DNA from: Bacteroidia bacterium
Lineage (GTDB): Bacteria > Bacteroidota > Bacteroidia > J057
Direction: 5' to 3'
Assembly: GCA_041391665.1 (NCBI GenBank)
Contig: JAWKNO010000001.1
Span: 1,426,001-1,490,000, forward strand
Length of the DNA stretch: 64,000 nucleotides
The stretch's first letter is position 1. Each line of letters opens with the position of its first letter. Shown one piece after another: positions 26,010-33,421 of this stretch. The translations under genes were made by a program, and so were the position numbers. Below the pieces are notes generated by a model. That model worked only from the letters and a program-made list of their open reading frames with translations. It did not search any database and was not told where the DNA came from.

Positions 26010-27161
26010 ATGAAAAATCTCCTCCTCTTCCTGCTAATGGCCTTTGCCGGAGTTTTTCCAGGTGAGGAACAGGCGCGGGGTGAGGAGACCTCCGTACTCA
26101 TCCACATGAACGGGCGCCTCTACGACCCGGTACTGGGCCGTATGCTCTCCCCCGACAACTACATCCAGGCCGCCTTCGGCTCTCAGGGCTACAACCGCTA
26201 CAGCTACGCGGTGAATAATCCACTGCGGTTTACTGATCCGAGTGGGGAATGGGTACATATTGTGGCGGGGGCATTGATTGGGGGAACAATAAACTGGGTT
26301 TCCAACGGTTCAGAATTTAGTTGCGACGGCCTAAAATATTTTGGAATTGGAGCTTTAGCAGGTGGGCTAGGGGCGGGAATTAGATCAGGTGTTGGTACTT
26401 CAATGGCTGGAGGAAACTTTTTTGCCGGTTTCGCTGGGTCTCCAGTTTCTGCAACAGGCTTTATTACTGGTGCAACTTCTGGTACAGCATCAGGATTAGT
26501 TTCCGGGTTTATATCTGGGACCGGAAACAGTCTGATGAAAGAGCAAAACCTAAAACATGCTGTAAAAGTTGGACTTAGACAATCACTCACACAAGGTATA
26601 AAAGGCTTTATTTCTGGTGGTATTCAGGGAGGTGCAGATGCGGTTAATAAAGATCTGAATTTTTTTACGGGTACTGCTAAATTAGACTTATCAAGCGGCG
26701 TGGGTGCGCACAATATTTCCAATACAAACCAAACAATTACAGGTAAATATGTGGGTTCATATGAAGGCGTTAATGTGTATGAATCAAAATCATTAGGCTC
26801 TGGTTCGCTTAGTGGTGGAATAACACTTCCCGGTTATGGTATTACTGTCGGAAAAGGTGTTTTTTCACAAAACTTATTTCCTGAGTTAATGCAACATGAA
26901 TTTGGCCATATCTTGCAATCCAACATGGTGGGCTTATATGCTTTTTACAAGGTTATTGGAATAGAAAGTTTAGCTAGTGCATCCAGAGATGGTATCGGAG
27001 GATATAGTCATAATACATTTTGGACGGAAACGTGGGCCAATTACCTGTCCCAAAATTACTTTGGTAATCGTTATATTTCTTCAAGTATGTTCCCCATCAA
27101 AAATATTAATTGGTTTGATTACTTCCGGTTACGATTCACATCTCCTTTCTTCTGGCCATAA
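26010..27161 (+). CDS. RHS-core toxin tip B with HExxH metallopeptidase domain, copy 2
   Basis: Encodes the same 383 residues as 17291-18442: leader, last RHS core stretch, Gly-rich segment, HEFGH at 296-300 and TETWANY with Glu340. Here it follows the broken immunity gene by four bases, whereas copy 1 overlaps immunity gene A2. The lack of any visible difference points to a recent duplication or ongoing gene conversion. Confidence 0.75.
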   Translation: MKNLLLFLLMAFAGVFPGEEQARGEETSVLIHMNGRLYDPVLGRMLSPDNYIQAAFGSQGYNRYSYAVNNPLRFTDPSGEWVHIVAGALIGGTINWVSNGSEFSCDGLKYFGIGALAGGLGAGIRSGVGTSMAGGNFFAGFAGSPVSATGFITGATSGTASGLVSGFISGTGNSLMKEQNLKHAVKVGLRQSLTQGIKGFISGGIQGGADAVNKDLNFFTGTAKLDLSSGVGAHNISNTNQTITGKYVGSYEGVNVYESKSLGSGSLSGGITLPGYGITVGKGVFSQNLFPELMQHEFGHILQSNMVGLYAFYKVIGIESLASASRDGIGGYSHNTFWTETWANYLSQNYFGNRYISSSMFPIKNINWFDYFRLRFTSPFFWP

Positions 27162-27172
27162 AATAAAATAAA

Positions 27173-27634
27173 ATGAAACAGCTTGAATTAATTATTTTGG
27201 CTTTCCTCCTCACCGGTTGCCCCGCCTATGACCCTCCATTACAGGTCATAACCATTCACAATTATTCCGATTCGGCGGTGTATGTTTATTCGACTTGTGA
27301 GGATTCCCTTCCGCGCCTTCCGGAGTTAAAACTATTTCAAATTTGGAATGACAACCGTGTTGACGCACAGGGGAACAAAATGGATACGATTATTTCGCCT
27401 TCCTACCGAATTAATGCGTATGCTTTCGGGGAAATACATGGCGCAGGTAGTGCTGCAAACCCCACGCTTCCCTGTGAAAAACCTCCTTACCTCCGTTTTT
27501 TCTTTATTCCCGAAACCACAATGCGTACTCACTCCTGGGCCGAAATCCATGAAAAACAACTCTATTCAAAAAAAATGTCGTTCAACCTCTCCCTGCTCGA
27601 CAGTCTGGGTTGGGTGATTAAGTACGTGCCTTGA
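27173..27634 (+). CDS. candidate lipoprotein immunity to tip B, copy 2
   Basis: Same 153-residue lipoprotein as 18454-18915 (lipobox LLTGC). It is 11 bases after tip B copy 2 and 30 bases before the intact small T9SS gene. Confidence 0.62.
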   Translation: MKQLELIILAFLLTGCPAYDPPLQVITIHNYSDSAVYVYSTCEDSLPRLPELKLFQIWNDNRVDAQGNKMDTIISPSYRINAYAFGEIHGAGSAANPTLPCEKPPYLRFFFIPETTMRTHSWAEIHEKQLYSKKMSFNLSLLDSLGWVIKYVP

Positions 27635-27664
27635 TTTTTTTATTAAAAATCTAACCACTCTCCC

Positions 27665-28066
27665 ATGAAAAATCTCCTCCTTTTTTTCCTATCCCTCCCC
27701 CTCGCCGCCTTCGCCCAGATCGGGCCGCCCTGTACGCCGGAGGTGGTGCTGAGTTATGACGCGGCGGGCAACCGTATCCAGCGCAAGGAAATCTGCGACG
27801 AAAACCCGCCGCAAAATCGCCTTGAAAATCCGCAGGCTGCGCTACTGGTTTATCCCAATCCTCATGACGGGAGGTTTAGCGTGCGTATCACTAACGATAT
27901 AGATGTGCAGATATGGCTCTACGACCGCCAGGGCCGCCTGATACTGTCCGCCGGCCTGCCTCCGGAAGGGCTTAAAATTGACCTCTCCGCCCACCCCGCC
28001 GGGGTCTATTACCTCCGGGTAAAAGGCCGCGATTTTGAAGCCGCTCAGGCGGTGGTGAAACAATAA
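27665..28066 (+). CDS. small T9SS type A protein with one YD motif
   Basis: 133 residues: signal peptide (MKNLLLFFLSLPLAAFAQ), the segment EVVLSYDAAGNRIQRKE that looks like a single RHS/YD repeat, a short linker, and a T9SS type A tail (LLVYPNPHDGRFSVRI, GVYYLRVKG, AQAVVKQ). A secreted protein that is little more than one YD motif and a sorting tail is odd. Its place at the end of an RHS island suggests it works with the toxin or is a relic of an RHS gene. A truncated copy lies at 18946. The next gene starts 11 bases on. Confidence 0.78.
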   Translation: MKNLLLFFLSLPLAAFAQIGPPCTPEVVLSYDAAGNRIQRKEICDENPPQNRLENPQAALLVYPNPHDGRFSVRITNDIDVQIWLYDRQGRLILSAGLPPEGLKIDLSAHPAGVYYLRVKGRDFEAAQAVVKQ

Positions 28067-28077
28067 CTCCACACATC

Positions 28078-30549
28078 ATGAAAAACCTCTATACCCTTCT
28101 TCTCCTGGCCGCAGCTTGTGTTAGTAATACCTCCGCGCAGGACTACTTTATGGGCGTTTTGCCGCAGAACGGCCCCGGCAGTGCCGGAACGATTTTTCGG
28201 GTAAATACGGATGGCAGCGACCTTGCCGTCACCCATGCGTTTGAAAGGCCCGTCCGCAGCCCCAAAGGAGGCCTCCTCGCACACAGCAATGGCTATCTCT
28301 ACGGCATCGCCGAAGCCGGAGCCGACGAAAACGGGGCACTCTATCGCCTCGATTCGGACGGCAGCAATTTTACCGTTCTTTACTCTTTTCGTCTCTCCGA
28401 TGGCAGTATATTTTCGGGCGACCTCACCGAAGGCGACGATGGCAGGCTCTACGGCGTATCGGTTTTCGGCGGCACTTACTTCAACAATGGTCAAATCTTT
28501 ACCATTGATCCCAACGGTGAAAATTTTGCCACCCTTCATTCTTTTGATTCGCTGTCAGGTGCCTTTCCCCGTGCAAGTGTCACGATGGGCCGCGATGGGA
28601 AACTCTATGGACTTACTTCCAGCGGCGGTCTGTATGATACCGGCGTGATTTATACGCTCGAAAAAGACGGAAGCGGCTACAAGGTTCTGCACAACTTCAA
28701 CCTCACGGATGGCTATTTTCCCTATGGCCAACTCACCCACGCTGCTGACGGCAAACTCTACGGGCTTACTTCCAGCGGCGGACAAAGCGGACGCGGGGTA
28801 CTTTTTCAGATCAATACCGGCGGTAGTAATTTTCAGTTACTGCATGAATTTTCTGGAACTGATGGGAGATCTCCCCGGGGCACTTTGCTCGAAGCACGCA
28901 ACGGTAAATTTTATGGAACCACCACCTTTGGAGGCAGCCTCAACGGAGGGATAATTTTTGAAATGGAACCCGGGGGCAACAACTTTCGAACGGTCTATGA
29001 GTGGCAAATTTATCAGGATAAGGGTGAGTTTTACCCTGGGGGCGACCTGCTTGAAGGCTCTGACGGAAAACTGTATGGCACACTCGGGGGAAAAGACCCT
29101 TCGCCCGGTGCGGTTTTTTCGGTGGAAAAAGACGGCAGCAATTACCAGGTTTTGCATCACTTCGACGGCCCGACCGGTGCTTTTGGGGTGGAAGGATTCC
29201 GATACTGGGGGGTAGTACAGGGAACTGACGGCAAACTTTACGGAACCACTCCCCGTGGCGGACTTAATAATCAGGGCGTGGTTTTCCGGATAGACACCGA
29301 CGGCAGCGATTTTACCGCACTCGAAAAACTCGGCAACTCGGAAGCCGGTTATCAACCCGTAGGCAGCCTGCTGAGAGGTAACGATGGAAATCTCTACGGC
29401 ATGACCGCCCGTGGCGGAGAATATGACAAAGGAACCATTTTCCGGGCCGATCCCAACGGGCAAACGATCACCACCCTTTTTGCTTTTGACGGAACCCACG
29501 GCGCTTCGCCCATGGGCGACCTCATGCAGGCACGCGACGGCCGACTTTACGGGATGACGCCCTACGGCGGAGAAAAAGATTTCGGCGTGATCTTCGGCAT
29601 CAATACCGATGGCAGCGATTTTGCCCTGCTTCACACCTTCACCGAATTTGCCATCGCTCGTCCCGAAGGCAGCCTGATCCAGCACAGCAACGGCAAACTC
29701 TACGGAACCACCCCCCGTACCGATTTTGCGTTATACGGCACACTGTTTGAAATCGCGCCCGATGGCAGCGGTTTTGAGATTCTCCATTATTTTGATGACT
29801 CAACGGGAAATGATGCCGGAGGCACATTGCTGGAACACACTGACGGCGCACTCTACGGTTTGACCCGCGATGTGATTTTCCGCATAGCGGTAAACACCGG
29901 CGAATACACCGTACTGCACAAAGCCGGTGAAAATACCAGCAAAGGTGCCAGCGGCGCGTTGATCGTCGGGAGCGACGGCAAATTTTATGGCCTCACGCCC
30001 GTCGGTGGCCCGGGAGATAACGGGACGATTTTTTCCATACGACCTGACGGCAGCGACTACCAGATGTTGCATGCTTTCGACATCGAAAAAGGCTACTATC
30101 CCTTTGGCGACCTCACCGAAGGCGACGGCGGCAGGCTTTACGGCATGGCTTCCGAAGGCGGACAAGGATACGGGCTGATATTTCGTATAGAAAAAGACGG
30201 CAGCAATTTCGAAGTACTGTTTGCCTTCGACCGGAGTACTGGCGGACTGCCGACCGGCAATCTCCTGCCTGTAAAAAGCCGTACCAGACTCAAAACCGGG
30301 CAAAACTTCTGCATTTTCCCCAATCCCGCACAGAGCTGGGTGAATGTGGAAATCCTTTCCGGCAATACCCAGACACCCCATACGGCCGAACTGCTCACCC
30401 TCTATGGCGGCCTCGTGGACCGCAGAGAATTAGCCGCAGGCGAAACCATTACGGGACTTTCCCTCGCCAATCTCTCCGCCGGAATATACCTCGTGAGGGT
30501 ATATTCCCCCGGCAAAAAAGGCGAAGTGCTGAAGTTGGTGAAGGAGTGA
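28078..30549 (+). CDS. GloVer-repeat secreted protein with T9SS type A tail
   Basis: 823 residues: signal peptide (MKNLYTLLLLAAACVSNTSAQ), then about 16 repeats of roughly 45 residues with the pattern DG(K/R)LYG-T..GG...G.IF.I..DGS.F..LH.F, which is the GloVer (Gloeobacter/Verrucomicrobia) tandem repeat family, probably forming beta-propeller blades. The C-terminal ~80 residues (FCIFPNPAQSWVNVEI ... GIYLVRVYSPGKKGEVLKLV) are a T9SS type A sorting tail. It follows the small T9SS gene by 11 bases and may be co-transcribed. Function unknown; surface attachment or binding is plausible. Confidence 0.85.
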   Translation: MKNLYTLLLLAAACVSNTSAQDYFMGVLPQNGPGSAGTIFRVNTDGSDLAVTHAFERPVRSPKGGLLAHSNGYLYGIAEAGADENGALYRLDSDGSNFTVLYSFRLSDGSIFSGDLTEGDDGRLYGVSVFGGTYFNNGQIFTIDPNGENFATLHSFDSLSGAFPRASVTMGRDGKLYGLTSSGGLYDTGVIYTLEKDGSGYKVLHNFNLTDGYFPYGQLTHAADGKLYGLTSSGGQSGRGVLFQINTGGSNFQLLHEFSGTDGRSPRGTLLEARNGKFYGTTTFGGSLNGGIIFEMEPGGNNFRTVYEWQIYQDKGEFYPGGDLLEGSDGKLYGTLGGKDPSPGAVFSVEKDGSNYQVLHHFDGPTGAFGVEGFRYWGVVQGTDGKLYGTTPRGGLNNQGVVFRIDTDGSDFTALEKLGNSEAGYQPVGSLLRGNDGNLYGMTARGGEYDKGTIFRADPNGQTITTLFAFDGTHGASPMGDLMQARDGRLYGMTPYGGEKDFGVIFGINTDGSDFALLHTFTEFAIARPEGSLIQHSNGKLYGTTPRTDFALYGTLFEIAPDGSGFEILHYFDDSTGNDAGGTLLEHTDGALYGLTRDVIFRIAVNTGEYTVLHKAGENTSKGASGALIVGSDGKFYGLTPVGGPGDNGTIFSIRPDGSDYQMLHAFDIEKGYYPFGDLTEGDGGRLYGMASEGGQGYGLIFRIEKDGSNFEVLFAFDRSTGGLPTGNLLPVKSRTRLKTGQNFCIFPNPAQSWVNVEILSGNTQTPHTAELLTLYGGLVDRRELAAGETITGLSLANLSAGIYLVRVYSPGKKGEVLKLVKE

Positions 30550-30589
30550 GTATCCATAACGCGGGGTTTAACCCCCGCGTTATGGATAC
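30550..30589. terminator. 17-bp perfect inverted repeat between convergent genes
   Basis: GTATCCATAACGCGGGG at 30550-30566 pairs perfectly with 30573-30589 across a six-base loop. It starts at the stop of the GloVer gene and covers the last codons of the convergent TfoX gene. There is no clear T-tract on either side, so a bidirectional transcript-end hairpin is likely but not certain. Confidence 0.6.
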
Positions 30590-30924
30590 TTCTTACTCGC
30601 TTTCGCCTTTGGGTTAAAATCGAGACACTCCTGAATCCAGAATTCCAGGTCTTCGTCTCTGTCAGTGCCTTCCCCGTCGATAAATAAAAAACCTTTCATG
30701 GGCCGGCCGGTAAAGTCCATTTGCCGGCAGCCTTCACGGGTAAGGGCGTCATCATAATGTTCCGGATCGATTCTCGCCATCAGGGTTTCCTGAAGGATGC
30801 CGACACACATTTTGTTGTCAACCATAAAGGTGAGTCCACCCATCATTTTTTTTTCGGAGAATGGGATGTTCCGCTGGAGCAAAGACCTGCGCACCCGGTC
30901 AGCCAGTAGTTCGCTGTAAGCCAT
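30580..30924 (-). CDS. TfoX/Sxy N-terminal-domain protein
   Basis: 114 residues: MAYSELLADRVRRSLLQ, EKKMMGGLTFMVDNKMCVGI, LMARIDPEHYDDAL and GRPMKGFLFIDGEG are the marks of the TfoX N-terminal domain. There is no C-terminal TfoX domain. In gamma-proteobacteria TfoX/Sxy activates competence genes. Stand-alone N-terminal forms in Bacteroidota are uncharacterised, so a competence role is not claimed. The stop lies within the arm of the inverted repeat. Confidence 0.85.
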   Translation of the reverse strand: MAYSELLADRVRRSLLQRNIPFSEKKMMGGLTFMVDNKMCVGILQETLMARIDPEHYDDALTREGCRQMDFTGRPMKGFLFIDGEGTDRDEDLEFWIQECLDFNPKAKASKKYP

Positions 30925-31133
30925 AGGTTAGGTTATTTGTGGTAAATGAAAATGGGCTGCGGCGCGGAATGGGTGAATATAGGATTTTTTGTGGGAAAAT
31001 GTTTATCACTGGATAGGTATTGTAATTTTTGCAGATTAGGAATTAGATTCCTGATTTACATGAATGATTCCTGCATTCATTCCCTCTAATTCCAAAAAAA
31101 ATTGCATCTTCCCGAAAAGATAAACGATTCCCC

Positions 31134-32438
31134 GTGCTACCTAAAAATCATCCCCGCCTGCTCAATGCCTGGAGTTCCTACGACTGGGCAAACTCGGTGT
31201 ACAACCTCATCGTTACCACCGCGATTTTCCCGATCTACTACTCCTCCGCTACCCGGGCTGCTTTTGGCGGAGAAATGGTGGACTTTTTTGGAATTACGGT
31301 GAAAAACTCCGTGCTCTATACCTATGCGATTTCCTTCTCCTTCCTGATCATTGTTTTCCTCTCACCGGTCCTCTCCGGTATCGCTGATTACAGCGGACGC
31401 AAAAAGCGTTTTATGCAGATGTTTACCTATCTGGGGTCGCTGGCCTGTATCGGGCTCTATTTTTTTGACGGGGCAAATATCGAATATGGTATCATCTGCG
31501 CCATCCTGGCGAGTGTGGGATACGCTGGTTCTCTCGTATTTTACAATGGCTTCCTGCCTGAAGTGGCAACCAGCGATATCATGGACCGCGTCAGCGCAAA
31601 AGGATTTGCCATGGGTTACCTCGGCAGCGTCGTGCTCCTGATCATCAACCTTGTCATGATCCTCAATGCAGAAAAATTGGGTTTCGCCAGCGATGGCTCT
31701 GCCACCAAGTTTGGCTTTCTGCTGGTGGGTTTCTGGTGGCTGGGTTTTTCACAGATTGCTTTCCATTTTCTGGAAGATCGCCCCACGGGACATAAAATCG
31801 ACCGGTCTGTATTGGGAAAAGGGTTTTCTGAGATCAAAAAAGTATTTGCCTTTATCCGCACCCGCAAAGTCATGGCGAGATATTTATTTTCATTTTTTTT
31901 CTACAGTATGGGGGTTCAGACAGTCATGTTGCTGGCTCCTTTGTTTGGCGAAGCGGAGGTGAGCATGAAAAGCGATGAAATGATTATCGTGGTGCTGGTA
32001 TTGCAAATTCTGGCGATTGCCGGGGCTTATGCAACGGCCTGGTTTTCGGGCAGATGGGGAAACCGGCTGGCGATTTCGGCTTCGCTGGTGTTGTGGGTAG
32101 GCATTTGTATTTCGGGGTATTTTCTGACTGATAAAATTGCTTTCTATACCCTTGCTGCAGTCCTTGGATTTGTGATGGGGGGCATTCAGTCTATTTCCCG
32201 ATCTACCTGGTCAAAACTGATTCCCGAAGAAACGGGCGAACCTGCTTCTTTTTTCAGCTTTTATGACATTACTGAAAAAATCGCCATTGTGTTGGGAACA
32301 TTTTCTTATGGATTTATCGAACAGCTGACCGGAAGTATGCGCAACAGTATGATCGGGATGTCAGTTTTTTTCATTGCAGGCCTGATTATACTCCAAACCG
32401 CCGGACTAAAACTGGGCAAAGTGAAGGAGCCCGTCTGA
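31134..32438 (+). CDS. MFS transporter, UMF1/Atg22-like
   Basis: 434 residues with about 12 hydrophobic segments. The start is GTG at 31134. WSSYDWANSVYNLIVTTAIFP near the N-terminus is the signature of the UMF1 (Atg22-like) branch, also seen in IADYSGRKKRFM and GFVMGGIQSISRSTWSKLIP. In yeast the family exports amino acids from vacuoles; bacterial substrates are unknown. It is followed after 77 bases by a lipoprotein gene in the same direction. Confidence 0.88.
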   Translation: MLPKNHPRLLNAWSSYDWANSVYNLIVTTAIFPIYYSSATRAAFGGEMVDFFGITVKNSVLYTYAISFSFLIIVFLSPVLSGIADYSGRKKRFMQMFTYLGSLACIGLYFFDGANIEYGIICAILASVGYAGSLVFYNGFLPEVATSDIMDRVSAKGFAMGYLGSVVLLIINLVMILNAEKLGFASDGSATKFGFLLVGFWWLGFSQIAFHFLEDRPTGHKIDRSVLGKGFSEIKKVFAFIRTRKVMARYLFSFFFYSMGVQTVMLLAPLFGEAEVSMKSDEMIIVVLVLQILAIAGAYATAWFSGRWGNRLAISASLVLWVGICISGYFLTDKIAFYTLAAVLGFVMGGIQSISRSTWSKLIPEETGEPASFFSFYDITEKIAIVLGTFSYGFIEQLTGSMRNSMIGMSVFFIAGLIILQTAGLKLGKVKEPV

Positions 32439-32515
32439 AAAGACATGTTTTTGGGTAAATGTTATCGTTCCCCCCGGGAATTGTGTATTTTGGTGCCGCA
32501 AACAAAAACATGTAT

Positions 32516-33421
32516 ATGAAACCTATTTTACCCCTGATTTTTTCGGGCATTGCGCTGTCATTGTTCAGTTGCCATACAGGTGCTGCTGATTCGAATACAG
32601 AGAAAACAGAAAAGCCGGTAAATGTATCCTTCAGCCTCACAGAAGCCTGGGCGACAGATACCCTGCTTCGTACCCCTGAATCAGCCCTGTACGACGAAAC
32701 CCGCGACGTGATCTATGTCTCCAATGTCAACCTCAATCCCCGCCAGAAAGATGGAAATGGTTTTATATCCAAAGTATCCACTAAGGGTGAAATACTCGAT
32801 CTCTATTGGGTAGATGGACTGAGTTCCCCCAAGGGAATGGGCCTTTTTGGTAATATTCTCTACACCACAGACGTAGATGAAATCGTGTCGATCGATGTGG
32901 AAAAGGGCGAAATCATCAACAAAATTGCACTCGAAAAGGCGGGTATGTTTAATGATATTTCGGTAGATGCTTCCGGGAGGGTGTACATTTCTGATATGGA
33001 TTCCAGCCGTATTTATATTCTCGAGGACAACCGGCTTTCACTCTGGAAAGAAGGCGATCTGGATTTGCCCAATGGGGTACTCATCGAAGAAAACCGCCTG
33101 CTTGTTGGGGAAGTGGGGGTTAGTGATTTTGCCGCTTATTCGCTTTCTACGGGTGAAAAGCTGGCCATTGCCGAAGATATGGGACGCCCTGACGGGATTG
33201 TCGCTACTTCGGTTCCGGGTTATTATCTTGTTTCCGACTGGCAGGGGGAAATTTTCCTGGTCAATCCTTCCGGCCAAAAAACGAGCCTCCTCAATACCAA
33301 AGAAGCGGATATCAATACCGCTGATATATGGTTTATGCCTTCCGAAAATCTTCTGCTGATTCCCACATTTTTCAACAACCGACTCGTGGCTTATCAGGTA
33401 AATGTATCGGATGAAGGATAA
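32516..33421 (+). CDS. lipoprotein with SMP-30/NHL-like beta-propeller
   Basis: I choose the ATG at 32516 (MKPILPLIFSGIALSLFSC), which gives a lipobox; ATGs at 32459 and 32510 are in frame. About 301 residues. The repeated blades (PESALYDETRDVIYVSNVN, MFNDISVDASGRVYISDM, LPNGVLIEENRLLVGE, RPDGIVATSVPGYYLVSDW) match the SMP-30/gluconolactonase superfamily. Whether it keeps lactonase activity is uncertain; many secreted members only bind. Its end overlaps the possible starts of the MutS-like gene. Confidence 0.78.
   Translation: MKPILPLIFSGIALSLFSCHTGAADSNTEKTEKPVNVSFSLTEAWATDTLLRTPESALYDETRDVIYVSNVNLNPRQKDGNGFISKVSTKGEILDLYWVDGLSSPKGMGLFGNILYTTDVDEIVSIDVEKGEIINKIALEKAGMFNDISVDASGRVYISDMDSSRIYILEDNRLSLWKEGDLDLPNGVLIEENRLLVGEVGVSDFAAYSLSTGEKLAIAEDMGRPDGIVATSVPGYYLVSDWQGEIFLVNPSGQKTSLLNTKEADINTADIWFMPSENLLLIPTFFNNRLVAYQVNVSDEG

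Larger units (their letters stand above)
26010..27787 (+). repeat. 1,778-bp direct repeat, copy 2
   Basis: Second copy of 17291-19068. The sequence continues past the edge into the intact 3' part of the small T9SS gene, so the right edge here looks original and copy 1 looks like the derived, truncated one. Confidence 0.9.

Noticed and set aside
28078..30549. Long minus-strand frames inside the GloVer gene (up to 282 codons)
   Set aside because: They arise from the regular, GC-rich repeat codons read backwards; the plus frame has signal peptide, repeats and a sorting tail.
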